DNA of 64,000 nt from Mycoavidus cysteinexigens (GCF_003966915.1 NZ_AP018150.1:868001-932000), one strand, 5' to 3'. Positions 20,929 to 28,499 are shown, counted from the first letter of the stretch. The notes: generated by a model from the sequence alone, not told the origin. Translations and numbers: made by a program.

Positions 20929-21681
20929 CTATAAGGTCTTGCTGTTACCAGATGTTACGGGCTGAAATTTACTATGACTGGGGAAAATTTCGGTTTCTAA
21001 AACATCCTTCGCTATAGGGGCTATAGCCTCTGGTGTGACAATATTTTTTGATACATTGTTGTTCAAGATAAGTTCCGTAGCGCTGCTTTGAGTGGCGCTA
21101 GATTCATCCTCGAAAAGTTTGGTGAGCTGAGCGAAAGGGTGGAGCATTGAGAACATCAGCATATCGCCAACGGGTGGATTGCGCGCAGGGCGTGCCTCCC
21201 AATTAGTTAAGTAAGCTTCATATACAAAGCCTAAGCGTTCGACGAAACTGGCCGATTTCCCTTTGGGATCGCAGGTGACTTGCATGCGGTATACGCCATC
21301 CTGCCGGCTGGCCCATCTGAGGGCTTTGATAAATATTTCTATCGCGGGGCGAAAGCGTTTCATGCCCGGTTTTTGCGAAGTCAAAAGACCGAATTCAATA
21401 CGTGGCAGCGTCGGGCGCATTTCAAGCAGCCCTACAATTTGTTCGAGTTCTCGATCCTTGAGAGCCCATATATAGGCATGCCCATAATTCCAGGCGATAC
21501 TGGTTAGACGTATGTAAAGTTTGGTTTGTTCTATGGCGGTGTGGGTGGCATGCGATATGTATTCTGTAACACGTGAATCGCTTAGCAAATTATCGAATAA
21601 CTGTTGCGCATCTCTCAGTTGGAATGGTTCAGCGACCATCTGAGTGGTTTCGAAATGCTCGGGGGGGCAAAATTGGGACAT
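20929..21681 (-). CDS. GNAT-family acetyltransferase, copy 1, HrpB-regulated
   Basis: RimJ/RimL-type N-acetyltransferase fold: substrate-side IAWNYGHAYIWALKDRELEQIVGLLEMRP, then IEFGLLTSQKPGMKRFRPAIEIFIKALRWA and the CoA-site region DPKGKSASFVERLGFVYEAYLTNWEARP. 250 aa. GGAG is 5 bases before the ATG. The C-terminal ~65 residues are unrelated to the GNAT core and may be disordered. A perfect PIP box (box E) drives it, so the enzyme belongs to the T3SS regulon. Whether it is secreted or acts in the bacterium is unknown. It is a tandem copy of the 21976 gene. Confidence 0.75.
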   Translation of the reverse strand: MSQFCPPEHFETTQMVAEPFQLRDAQQLFDNLLSDSRVTEYISHATHTAIEQTKLYIRLTSIAWNYGHAYIWALKDRELEQIVGLLEMRPTLPRIEFGLLTSQKPGMKRFRPAIEIFIKALRWASRQDGVYRMQVTCDPKGKSASFVERLGFVYEAYLTNWEARPARNPPVGDMLMFSMLHPFAQLTKLFEDESSATQSSATELILNNNVSKNIVTPEAIAPIAKDVLETEIFPSHSKFQPVTSGNSKTL

Positions 21682-21771
21682 GGAAGCTCCGAATCGATTT
21701 GTGATGGCTTAAGTAGTACGAGCAGGTTTGATTTATTGTTTTACATTGTTGCGGGCATACACGGCGGCAAG

Positions 21772-21795
21772 CGAATATAAGCATCGAACGGCGAA
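21772..21795 (-). promoter_or_regulatory. hrpII/PIP box (box E) for GNAT copy 1
   Basis: Minus strand TTCG-N16-TTCG, with flanks TTCGC-N15-TTCGC. At 31 bases downstream lies AACAAT (21740-21735), one mismatch from YANNNT. Confidence 0.8.
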
Positions 21796-21851
21796 AAATT
21801 TAAAGCGAGGTGTTAGTTGGCAGAGGAGAATCTACGCAAGCAGGGGGATCT

Positions 21852-21874
21852 TTCGTATTTGTGCAATTGCTTCG
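21852..21874 (+). promoter_or_regulatory. Damaged hrpII box (box F) in front of the truncated gene copy
   Basis: TTCG (21852-21855) and TTCG (21871-21874) are separated by 15 bases, one fewer than the 16 in the intact sister box H. This fits decay of a promoter that now serves only a gene fragment. Confidence 0.65.
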
Positions 21875-21877
21875 CAT

Positions 21878-22056
21878 TCGCCTACTACAACAGGGTCGCC
21901 AACGCCTGAAAGTGCTTTGGGGTCAACTGCGCTAGCTAGTAAGAGTGTACGAACAAGTACATCGAATTCTAGTCATCAGGTCGTAGCGTTAGCTATCCTG
22001 GCATTAAGCAGAGGGGGGGCTGCGAATAGTTCAAACTCTGCATTTAAGCCTTCCTT
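21878..22056 (+). pseudogene. Truncated N-terminal fragment of the 23010-type gene
   Basis: Translates to SPTTTGSPTPESALG..., then ASKSVRTSTSNSSHQV and LSRGGAANSSNSAF. It aligns with residues ~13-70 of the 23010 product (SPTTVSPLPGG..., ASKSERTSTSSSGHQV, LPFSRGGAVGTSNPAF). The leader and start codon are deleted: sequence jumps from the promoter (21877) to the SPTT codons, and the 3' part is cut at the duplication junction. A relic of the tandem duplication. Confidence 0.8.
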
Positions 22057-22692
22057 TTTTGATACATTGTTGTTCAAGATAAATTCCGTAGCGCTGCTTT
22101 GAGCGGCGCTAGATTCATCCTCGAAAAGTTTGGTGAGCTGAGCGAAAGGGTAGAGCATTGAGAACATCAGCATATCGCCAACGGGTAGGTTGCGCATTGG
22201 GCGCGCCTCCCAATTAGTTAAGCAAGCTTCATATACAAAGCCTAGACGTTCGACGCAACTGGCCGATTTCCCTTCAGGATCGCAGGTGACTTGCATGCGG
22301 TATACGCCATCCTGCCGGCTGGCCCATCTGAGGGCTTTGATAAATATTTCTAACGCTGGGCGAAAGCGTTTCATGCCCGGTTTTTGCGAAGTCAAAAGAC
22401 CGAATTCAATACGTGGCAGCATCGGGCGCATTTCAAGCAGCCCTACAATTTGTTCGAGTTCTCGATCCTTGAGGGCCCACATATAGGCATGCCCATAATT
22501 CCAGGCGATACCGGCTAGGCGTATGTAAAGTTTGGTTTGCTCTATGGTGGCGTGGGTGGCAAGCGGTATGTATTCTGTAACGCGTGAATCGCTTAACAAA
22601 TTATCGAATAACTGTTGCGCATCTCTCGGTTGGAATGGCTCAGCGATCATCTGAGTGGTTTCGAAATGCTCGGGGGGGCAAAATTGGGACAT
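21976..22692 (-). CDS. GNAT-family acetyltransferase, copy 2, with replaced C-terminus
   Basis: Near-identical to copy 1 over residues 1-~211 (same MSQFCPPEHFETTQM start, same GNAT motifs, GGAG 5 bases before the ATG). The last ~27 residues (KKEGLNAEFELFAAPPLL...) differ from copy 1 because the frame runs antisense through the truncated 23010-type fragment. Small substitutions, such as SFVERLGF to SCVERLGF, show divergence since duplication. Driven by box G. Function as for copy 1. Confidence 0.75.
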   Translation of the reverse strand: MSQFCPPEHFETTQMIAEPFQPRDAQQLFDNLLSDSRVTEYIPLATHATIEQTKLYIRLAGIAWNYGHAYMWALKDRELEQIVGLLEMRPMLPRIEFGLLTSQKPGMKRFRPALEIFIKALRWASRQDGVYRMQVTCDPEGKSASCVERLGFVYEACLTNWEARPMRNLPVGDMLMFSMLYPFAQLTKLFEDESSAAQSSATEFILNNNVSKKEGLNAEFELFAAPPLLNARIANATT

Positions 22693-22782
22693 GGAAGCTC
22701 CGAATCGATTTGTGATGGCTTAAGTAGTACGAGCAGGTTTGATTTATTGTTTTACATTGTTGCGGGTATACAGGGCGGCAAG

Positions 22783-22806
22783 CGAATATAAGCATCGAAC
22801 GGCGAA
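22783..22806 (-). promoter_or_regulatory. hrpII/PIP box (box G) for GNAT copy 2
   Basis: Minus strand TTCG-N16-TTCG, identical to box E including its 16-base spacer. Confidence 0.8.
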
Positions 22807-22862
22807 AAATTTAAAGCGAGGTGTTAGTTGGCAGAGGAGAATCTACGCAAGCAGGGGGATCT

Positions 22863-22886
22863 TTCGTATTGTGTGCAATTGCTTCG
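22863..22886 (+). promoter_or_regulatory. hrpII/PIP box (box H) for the 23010-24774 operon
   Basis: TTCG (22863-22866), 16 bases, TTCG (22883-22886). A -10-like TATAAA lies 32 bases downstream, one mismatch from YANNNT. The start codon follows about 86 bases later. Confidence 0.75.
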
Positions 22887-23009
22887 CATTAGAGGGCGGG
22901 CGGAATGGCGCATCGGTTTATAAAGCTAATGAAAACCACGGCGCTTATGAAATTTGCATGATTAAGATTTTTTTCGTGGGCCTACGAATTGAATTAATGA
23001 ATGGAGCAT

Positions 23010-24134
23010 ATGATGTTTAATCCTACCTCGGCGCGGCCAATCTCGCCTACTACAGTTTCGCCACTGCCTGGAGGTACTCAGGAGTCAGGCAAAGCGCCAG
23101 CTAGTAAGAGTGAACGAACAAGTACATCTAGTTCTGGTCATCAGGTAGCGGCGCTAGCTAGTCTGCCATTCAGCAGAGGGGGGGCTGTGGGTACTTCAAA
23201 CCCTGCATTTCAGCCTTCCTCTAACAAACTTGCACGCCGCAATAGTATGGGATCGTATTCATCTGATGCCGCTCGCCTCGAAGAGTTTAGGGCGAAGCAC
23301 CAGTTTAAGGGAAAGAAAACTGACGCCCCGAACGTTGGGGGATCTGCCGCAGCACCGCTCACGCCAGTACAGATAAACAATGGGGGACAGAGTAATCCTC
23401 CCGCTAACAAACTTGCACGTCGCAATAGTATGGCGTCGATTGGCGCGTATTCATCTGATACTGCTCGCCTCGATGAGTTTAAGCTAGGGTTAACGAGTGG
23501 GGAAATTAAATCCTATGGAGTTGAAAAATCTGCCGAAGTAACGTTCACGCCAGAACAGATGGACAAGGCACAACAGATGGTGGGCGAGGCTATTGCACAG
23601 GCATTGACGCAGTTAACGAGTGAAGGCAAGATGAACGAAAATACAAGAATAAATTTTGCTGGTGGATATCTTGAAGAAAAAATCGAACCCAAATTGTTAG
23701 AAATCGTGCAGTCGCCAATATCGGACGATGAGAAAAAGGAAGCGCTTCAGGGTTTAGTATATGAAGCGATAAAAGAAAATATCAAACATGATGCTACCCC
23801 GGTGGTGTCTGAGGCTGGCCTGCACAAGCCTGGTCAAACGGCTGACCCGCATAAGCCTGGTCAAACGGCTGACCCGCACAAGCCTGGTCAAACGGCTGAC
23901 CCACATAAGCCTGGTCAAACTCCTCAGTATGCACCTCCATCTTCTCCCCCTCCTCTAGATCCCAAGATGCAGGCAGCCATGGAGGCGTCGATGCAACAGA
24001 TGATGCAGCAATATCCTCAATTCATGCAGCAAATGATGCAATTGCAAGCCATGTATATGAACTTTGTCAGCAGCTTACTGCAAACGATGGCTCAAACGTT
24101 AGAAAAAGGGAATCATGCGATGATCGGGCGGTAG
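23010..24134 (+). CDS. Putative T3SS-secreted protein with internal repeats (harpin- or translocon-like candidate)
   Basis: About 374 aa, no cysteine, no signal peptide, largely disordered. A Ser/Thr/Pro-rich N-terminus is followed by two copies of NKLARRNSM..YSSD.ARL.EF (residues ~70 and ~130), then a helical middle. Next come four 9-residue repeats (HKPGQTADP), a Pro-rich linker and a Met/Gln-rich amphipathic C-terminus (MQQMMQQYPQFMQQMMQLQ). GGAG at 23003-23006 supports starts at 23010 or 23013. It is controlled by box H and lies next to hpaB, where Xanthomonas carries hrpF. No sequence match to HrpF or a named harpin is claimed. Confidence 0.6.
   Translation: MMFNPTSARPISPTTVSPLPGGTQESGKAPASKSERTSTSSSGHQVAALASLPFSRGGAVGTSNPAFQPSSNKLARRNSMGSYSSDAARLEEFRAKHQFKGKKTDAPNVGGSAAAPLTPVQINNGGQSNPPANKLARRNSMASIGAYSSDTARLDEFKLGLTSGEIKSYGVEKSAEVTFTPEQMDKAQQMVGEAIAQALTQLTSEGKMNENTRINFAGGYLEEKIEPKLLEIVQSPISDDEKKEALQGLVYEAIKENIKHDATPVVSEAGLHKPGQTADPHKPGQTADPHKPGQTADPHKPGQTPQYAPPSSPPPLDPKMQAAMEASMQQMMQQYPQFMQQMMQLQAMYMNFVSSLLQTMAQTLEKGNHAMIGR
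23823..23921 (+). repeat. 27-base tandem repeat, four copies
   Basis: Three complete units and a partial fourth encode HKPGQTADP repeated in frame in the 23010 product. Only a few C/T changes at third positions (cac/cat) separate the units, so copy number may vary between strains. Confidence 0.9.
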
Positions 24135-24156
24135 CACGTTGATAATGGAGTAGGCT

Positions 24157-24774
24157 ATGATTACGAGTAGCTCACCTAGCATAATTGATTCGTCAGCATA
24201 TGCGTTAGAGAGAGATTACCTGTCGGATCTTAATTTAGACCCCGGGGCTAATGATAATGCGCAAACACGAATCCAGCAGCTTATTTCGTTGCCTGGGTTG
24301 TCTAGTGCTAAATTCAGGCAGGCAATTTCATCCGCCTTTACTTGGAATCCTGCTCAAAATGTCTTGGCTCAGGGGCATCATGTACCTCACCTGGCGAAGC
24401 GCGGGGCGCGGGGCAATGCTGGATCAAATAATGGCTTATCCGCCGCCTATTCGGCTGATGAGTCACCGGCTTTATTTGAGGGGGTCAATGTCAATCTCCA
24501 AGCCCAGGAAGAAATCAAGCAATTTATTGAAGCTAAAATAGAAGCTGCGCTTCAAGCCATGGGGATAAACACGACCGAATTTGGCGAAATCGAAGAGACC
24601 ACTCAGATAGAAAAAATGTGCCGCATGATGATGATGCAACTTTTTGCGCAGTTAATGCTGGCACTGCCAAATGGCTATATGGCACAGATGACCGAAGCCG
24701 TGAGCCAAGAGTTTGTGCAGAACGGCCTGCAGATGGGGAATGTTTTATGGATGCCAATGCCCTTAAGAGCGTAA
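24157..24774 (+). CDS. Unknown protein co-transcribed with the 23010 gene; putative T3SS-secreted
   Basis: 205 aa, no signal peptide. A Ser-rich N-terminus (MITSSSPSIIDSSAYALERD) is followed by a Gly/Ala-rich middle and a C-terminal amphipathic helix region (EKMCRMMMMQLFAQLMLALPNGYMAQM). That region resembles in style the Met-rich end of the upstream product. GGAG lies 6 bases before the ATG; the gap to the previous stop is 22 bases, so one operon under box H. A strong hairpin terminator follows. Not recognised; a translocon or secreted accessory role is inferred from promoter and place only. Confidence 0.58.
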   Translation: MITSSSPSIIDSSAYALERDYLSDLNLDPGANDNAQTRIQQLISLPGLSSAKFRQAISSAFTWNPAQNVLAQGHHVPHLAKRGARGNAGSNNGLSAAYSADESPALFEGVNVNLQAQEEIKQFIEAKIEAALQAMGINTTEFGEIEETTQIEKMCRMMMMQLFAQLMLALPNGYMAQMTEAVSQEFVQNGLQMGNVLWMPMPLRA

Positions 24775-24788
24775 CCTGCGGCAAACGA

Positions 24789-24809
24789 GCGCGCTCGAAG
24801 CGCGCTTTT
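24789..24809 (+). terminator. Terminator of the 23010-24774 operon
   Basis: GCGCGCT and AGCGCGC form a 7-bp GC stem with a 3-base loop, followed by TTTT. It overlaps the end of the convergent hpaB gene. Confidence 0.75.
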
Positions 24810-25263
24810 AAGCTTTAATCCATTGAAACTGACCCGCGGCAATTCCTTCGAACATTTCATCGGTCGATTCAAAGATGTTTTTCTGCCAGTAGCGGCCATG
24901 TTCCGCATAGTGAGTGAGTAAATCAGCGAGCCAATCACCGGTTACATCGTCGGTCATGACGACGCGCACGATTAAAATAATGCCGCCAGAATCTGGATCC
25001 AGGCCAAGTTGCGCTTGGTCTTGCGCATAAATCAATAAATTAGCCTCAAGCATCAGCCTGAACACAGTTAGAGTGCGTCCAGCTGTCACTGTGCCAAAAT
25101 GAAAATTCAGATAAATAGCGTCAGGGTCTTCCTCTATATGCTCTAATTGTACGTCGAACCCTTCAACTTCGATTGAGCGGGTTTCAATAACGTGCTGCAC
25201 GTCGGGTAACCCGACTGCTTGGCATAATTCGCTGAGTAGTGATTCGTAACGCTCAACGCTCAT
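24808..25263 (-). CDS. hpaB: T3SS chaperone of the CesT family (HpaB-like)
   Basis: 151 aa, acidic, with the CesT/Tir-chaperone alpha-beta pattern: N-terminal helix YESLLSELCQAVGL, beta strands (DAIYLNFHFGTV), helix FRLMLEANLL, and a C-terminal helix (WLADLLTHYAEHGRYWQKNI). HpaB in Xanthomonas is the broad effector chaperone that docks substrates at the SctN ATPase. The place after hrpE, as last gene of the sctD operon, matches hpaB in Xanthomonas. Expression may depend on read-through of the hairpin at 25335-25368. The ribosome site is weak. Confidence 0.75.
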   Translation of the reverse strand: MSVERYESLLSELCQAVGLPDVQHVIETRSIEVEGFDVQLEHIEEDPDAIYLNFHFGTVTAGRTLTVFRLMLEANLLIYAQDQAQLGLDPDSGGIILIVRVVMTDDVTGDWLADLLTHYAEHGRYWQKNIFESTDEMFEGIAAGQFQWIKA

Positions 25264-25334
25264 GGTCGGACTATCCGGTGATAGATTTCATGCAGCTGTG
25301 AGAAAAAAACAATAGTATAAAGAATAATAAAAAA

Positions 25335-25368
25335 CCAGCAAGAATTAAGTTGCCCCAATTCTCGCTGG
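25335..25368 (-). terminator. Terminator or attenuator between hrpE and hpaB
   Basis: On the minus strand CCAGCGAGAATT pairs with AATTCTTGCTGG (one mismatch), loop 10 bases, followed at once by TTTTTTATTATT. A good intrinsic terminator inside the operon; it would give more pilin message than chaperone message. Confidence 0.8.
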
Positions 25369-25406
25369 CAAAAGCGCCATGGGGAGGTTGATCCCTTAAT
25401 CGCGCC

Positions 25407-25619
25407 TTAGCGAGAACATGCTTTCATCGCCTCTGAGCCGGACTGGACAACACCAGCCAATGTCTGCATACATGAGCTTTCGAAGTTTTGCTGCATAGAC
25501 TGCCCGGCTAATCCCATTTGGGCGTTATGCATGCTGGACATTTTGCTGGAAGTTTGGCCGGCTTTGCCCAACATACTCCCTACATTTGCACCACCCATTA
25601 CTGCTGCTAATGTACCCAT
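25407..25619 (-). CDS. Small T3SS protein, probable Hrp pilin/needle subunit (HrpE/SctF position)
   Basis: 70 aa, Met/Gly/Ser/Ala-rich helical peptide without signal sequence, like Hrp pilins (HrpE of Xanthomonas, HrpY of Ralstonia), which are short and fast evolving. AGGAG 6 bases before the ATG is the best ribosome site in the operon, and a terminator follows directly, both fitting a high-output structural subunit. Two cysteines (SSCMQ, KACSR) are unusual for a pilin. The name rests on size, composition and its place between hrpD6 and hpaB. Confidence 0.6.
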   Translation of the reverse strand: MGTLAAVMGGANVGSMLGKAGQTSSKMSSMHNAQMGLAGQSMQQNFESSCMQTLAGVVQSGSEAMKACSR

Positions 25620-25711
25620 GATTAACTCCTGTATTAAAAAGAAAGTTGGATAAAAATTTCAAAGTGATTTACTGCGGTGTTGCTCTGTGCTTGGATGCTT
25701 TTAAGTCAGGT

Positions 25712-25981
25712 TTAGCGCGCGCTACGCAACCCTTGCTCATAAAGTTTCTCAATAATGCGCTGGCCTGCTCGTATACCTTCATACAATTTGCTGAAGTTAG
25801 CTCGATCCAATTGATTAACGCTGGCGCTCATCGCTGCGCCCAGTTTTTGCGCTGTAGTTTCAAAAGCTTCCACAAGTCCATGAAATCGCTTGGCCTCGAC
25901 CGTGCCGGAAGTAAGGTTTTTAGGCAAAGTTTGCAGGTCTTGCTTTACATTTTTCAATGTTTCATAAAGGTTCTCGTTCAT
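25712..25981 (-). CDS. Small T3SS accessory protein in the HrpD6 position
   Basis: 89 aa, fully helical, soluble; begins MNENLYETLKNVKQDLQTL. No enzymatic motif. In Xanthomonas a small gene, hrpD6 (about 80 aa), sits between hrcD and hrpE and affects secretion of T3SS proteins; this gene has the same size and position. It could instead act as a small co-chaperone or inner-rod protein. GGAG is 8 bases before the ATG. Confidence 0.55.
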   Translation of the reverse strand: MNENLYETLKNVKQDLQTLPKNLTSGTVEAKRFHGLVEAFETTAQKLGAAMSASVNQLDRANFSKLYEGIRAGQRIIEKLYEQGLRSAR

Positions 25982-25995
25982 TTGGGCGTCTCCGA

Positions 25996-27153
25996 TTAAT
26001 TTGATAAAGGTATAGCGGGAATGGGGGGGATACCCGGTATGGCGGCAGGTCCTGAGCTAGGTTCAGCCGCTTTTGCCGGAGCCGTTGTGGTTGAATTAGC
26101 TGTAGCTACAGTGGTTGCTGAGCCAGATTGGGCTTCGCTGGTTTCTTCGTCTGCGGCTTGCTCCGTTGCATAAATATGTTTGACGCCATCAGGCGTTTCC
26201 AAATATTTCACTTGGTCGCTCGAGAGGATGCCGGAGTAGCGGCCGCCTCCATTTCCCGATGGCGCTTCAGTTAAAAACTGCTCGATTTGCTTGACGTTGC
26301 TAGATAAATCTGGGCGCAGGCGTTTAAGCGCGGTTTGGGCTTGCATAATATTGGGTACCGCGCCGGTTACCCTGAAGTTGCCAGCGCCGATATACTGGAC
26401 ATTTATCCCTTCAATGCCACCGAGTGCTTCGGCAATATTTTGCGAGACGTTACTGGCGACGTCATAATGCCGCGCGATCTCGCCATTACGGCCTAGTCGG
26501 TCAGTAATTTTACGTACGGCAACATCGTCGGAGCTGTTGGCGACCATGCCGCTGATGACGACCATGCCATCGCGTGGCGTCACTTGCAGACCTACCAGAC
26601 TCGCGTTTTTCAACGCGTTTTTAGTGCGTTCAGCCAAGCTGCTGGCGGTCGGTGGAGGGCTTGGGCGTAAGCGGGCTTCGCTTAGCACGGCTGCGCCTAA
26701 GAGCGAGAAGGTTAATAAAGTTGCGCCGATCGTATAACGGGCCGCTGGCCAGCGTGATTTGACCGGGATGGCGGGAGCGACTTCAGATGGGATGGGTTCA
26801 CTCACGGCGGGAGCCGGCGTCCATAATTTGCTGAGTAATTCCACATCGCTTGGCCAAAGCGCATTTTGTTCACCCAAGCAAAGCACGATACTACCGAATT
26901 GAAGTGGCGTGAAATCTTGCCAGTGCATACCCGCTGTCTGCCCAGCTTGCTCTAGCATTGGGGTGGCACCAGTTAGTGGCTCAAACTCTAGAATGATTTT
27001 GCCTTCTTCATCAAAGCTGAGTTGAGCGTCTGGTTGATCCCAGTCACTGATGCGGATGTCTGCTTCGTCCTCTGCGCTAATGCGCATTGAGACGGCGTCC
27101 AACTGAAGTTGGGCGCCAGCATGAAGTCCTGTCAGAATGCGAAGAATTTTCAT
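25996..27153 (-). CDS. sctD: T3SS inner-membrane ring protein SctD
   Basis: Outer ring of the inner-membrane platform. N-terminal cytoplasmic FHA-like domain (MKILRILTGLHAGAQLQLDA...), a single transmembrane segment near the middle (TIGATLLTFSLLGAAVLS), then periplasmic ring-building modules (GLQVTPRDGMVVISGMVANS; VQYIGAGNFRVTGAVPN). The C-terminus is a Pro/Ala/Thr-rich tail. The start is set at the ATG at 27153; the reading frame extends to a TTG at 27162. 385 aa. First gene of the sctD-hrpD6-hrpE-hpaB operon under box I. Confidence 0.85.
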   Translation of the reverse strand: MKILRILTGLHAGAQLQLDAVSMRISAEDEADIRISDWDQPDAQLSFDEEGKIILEFEPLTGATPMLEQAGQTAGMHWQDFTPLQFGSIVLCLGEQNALWPSDVELLSKLWTPAPAVSEPIPSEVAPAIPVKSRWPAARYTIGATLLTFSLLGAAVLSEARLRPSPPPTASSLAERTKNALKNASLVGLQVTPRDGMVVISGMVANSSDDVAVRKITDRLGRNGEIARHYDVASNVSQNIAEALGGIEGINVQYIGAGNFRVTGAVPNIMQAQTALKRLRPDLSSNVKQIEQFLTEAPSGNGGGRYSGILSSDQVKYLETPDGVKHIYATEQAADEETSEAQSGSATTVATANSTTTAPAKAAEPSSGPAAIPGIPPIPAIPLSN

Positions 27154-27222
27154 TGCCGCCAAATGGCTTAAGGGTTAAAGGAGGGGCTAAGTAGCTAGCC
27201 CAAACTTATTGCAATTAAGGTA

Positions 27223-27284
27223 AATATGGCGGTTTCGCTAGAGCTTGTAGAAAATTTTGCGAAGCTAGATAAAGCTGTGCGAAG
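27223..27284 (-). promoter_or_regulatory. hrpII/PIP box with -10 element (box I), for the sctD operon
   Basis: Minus strand TTCG (27284-27281), 16 bases, TTCG (27264-27261); with flanks a perfect TTCGC-N15-TTCGC. 32 bases on lies CATATT (27228-27223), which fits YANNNT. Confidence 0.85.
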
Positions 27285-27322
27285 TCTTTTGATAGAGGGT
27301 TTGGTTTGAAAACATAAAAGTT

Positions 27323-27347
27323 GGCTCAAACGTTTTTTGTTTGAGCC
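27323..27347 (-). terminator. Terminator of the sctU-hpaA operon
   Basis: 9-bp perfect stem GGCTCAAAC / GTTTGAGCC with a 7-base loop, followed on the minus strand by AACTTTTATGTTTT. Confidence 0.8.
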
Positions 27348-27436
27348 TCATAGCAATTTTTTTCGTGTGGGGGAGGGTGCGGAGAATGCGGCTGGGATAA
27401 ATTAGAGAGTGGGTTTATCCAGCTTGCGATGCATGT

Positions 27437-28228
27437 CTATGCTGCTGGTGCAGCATGATTTGGAATAGAACTGCCGCGATGGGTAAACATTTTTTCGCGC
27501 GCTTTTCTTAGTGCAGCTTCCTTCAATGGGTCAGTTTTCCGTAATGGCGGAGGTAGTAACGTGAGGGGAGCTAGCAGATTTTTATGCTGCTCCGCAATCG
27601 GTATATCTTCAAGCTTGCGATTTTCTTTAGGCGCATTTTTCATTAATAGTTCTCGGACTTGAGCAAGGTTGGAGGCAGGAGACAAAGTTTTTGCGACACC
27701 GTATGCATCAGGATTTTTTGACTGCGTGGGCGTTTCTTCTTGTGATTTTTCTTCCTGCCTGGCCAGCGCTCTAACACTAGTCACTGCGCCAGATGTACTC
27801 GATTCGGACTCTGCATGATAGCTAAACTTGGCTGCTTGACTATACCCTATCTTGCGTTTAGCTTGGATTGAGCTATTTTCTTTTTTGCGCTTTTGCTCCT
27901 GTTGCTCTTGGTGTGATTGTCCTCGGCCTTGGCCGCCGCCATCGCGCGATACGGCTAAATGCGGCGTGGCTATCGGCAAATGCTGGTTGGCATTGAGTAC
28001 GGGTTGATTCGTCTGAGGCAGCGGGCGGCGCGGAGGCATACTACGCGAATTAGCTGATTTACCAACCGACGAACGAGTAGTCCTAAAAAATGCACCTTTG
28101 TGTTGAGCGAAAAACCGGCGCTGTTGCATTTGACGAGTCGTGACGGCTCTGTCAGTTTGCTGCGCTTGGGCAAGAGGCTCCCCACTATTAACAGGAGGCG
28201 ACGAAGATTGATTAATACGATGGTTCAT
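27437..28228 (-). CDS. hpaA: HpaA-like T3SS substrate/control protein
   Basis: 263 aa, highly polar and disordered: Gln/Ser/Pro/Arg-rich N-terminal half with basic clusters (EQKRKKENSSIQAKRK), then a Pro-rich C-terminus (LLAPLTLLPPPLRKTDP). In Xanthomonas HpaA follows hrcS, is itself secreted, binds HpaB and carries basic nuclear-localisation stretches; this product has the same place, size and basic patches. Its ATG overlaps the sctS stop by 4 bases. Sequence conservation in this family is low, so position is the main support. Confidence 0.65.
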   Translation of the reverse strand: MNHRINQSSSPPVNSGEPLAQAQQTDRAVTTRQMQQRRFFAQHKGAFFRTTRSSVGKSANSRSMPPRRPLPQTNQPVLNANQHLPIATPHLAVSRDGGGQGRGQSHQEQQEQKRKKENSSIQAKRKIGYSQAAKFSYHAESESSTSGAVTSVRALARQEEKSQEETPTQSKNPDAYGVAKTLSPASNLAQVRELLMKNAPKENRKLEDIPIAEQHKNLLAPLTLLPPPLRKTDPLKEAALRKAREKMFTHRGSSIPNHAAPAA

Positions 28229-28488
28229 TGTGGAAAGGCAGTTAACATAGTTTGGTTAGCAAAACGGAGTAGGGATGAAGCTGCCCAAGGCGCGCTAATA
28301 ATCAGTGCAATAGTGACAGCGATTAACTTGACGCCATGCGATATGCTGGGATCTTGTAACGATGTCACCGTTTGCAAGAACGTGATTAATAACCCTACTA
28401 CGGCGGAGACTAAAATAATCGGCAGCGACAGATATAGCCCAAGGAGCATGCCGTCTGTGGTGAGCCGAATAATATTCTGGATTTCCAT
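28225..28488 (-). CDS. sctS: T3SS export apparatus protein SctS
   Basis: 87 aa, two transmembrane hairpin segments (LGLYLSLPIILVSAVVGLLITFLQT and KLIAVTIALIISAPWAASSLL). FliQ/HrcS family, part of the SctRST export gate. Contains the conserved LQDPSISHGVKL between the helices. Lies 11 bases after sctR and overlaps hpaA. Confidence 0.95.
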   Translation of the reverse strand: MEIQNIIRLTTDGMLLGLYLSLPIILVSAVVGLLITFLQTVTSLQDPSISHGVKLIAVTIALIISAPWAASSLLRFANQTMLTAFPQ

Positions 28489-28499
28489 AAAGTACTCCC

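Larger units (their letters stand above)
21046..22890. repeat. Tandem duplication of a GNAT gene with its divergent promoter
   Basis: 21046-21879 and 22057-22890 are highly similar, offset 1011 bases. Each holds the GNAT gene body, the shared divergent promoter region and a box facing each way. The junction is seen at 22056/22057, where a fragment of the 23010-type gene runs directly into the 3' part of the second GNAT copy. Confidence 0.85.
22693..23009. other. Divergent regulatory region between GNAT copy 2 and the 23010 gene
   Basis: 317 bases with box G facing left (22783-22806) and box H facing right (22863-22886), 56 bases apart, then an 87-base AT-rich stretch to GGAG (23003-23006). 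No other gene seen. Confidence 0.7.
27163..27436. other. Gap between the two T3SS operons
   Basis: Holds box I with its -10 for the sctD operon and the terminator of the sctU-hpaA operon. No gene seen. Confidence 0.7.
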
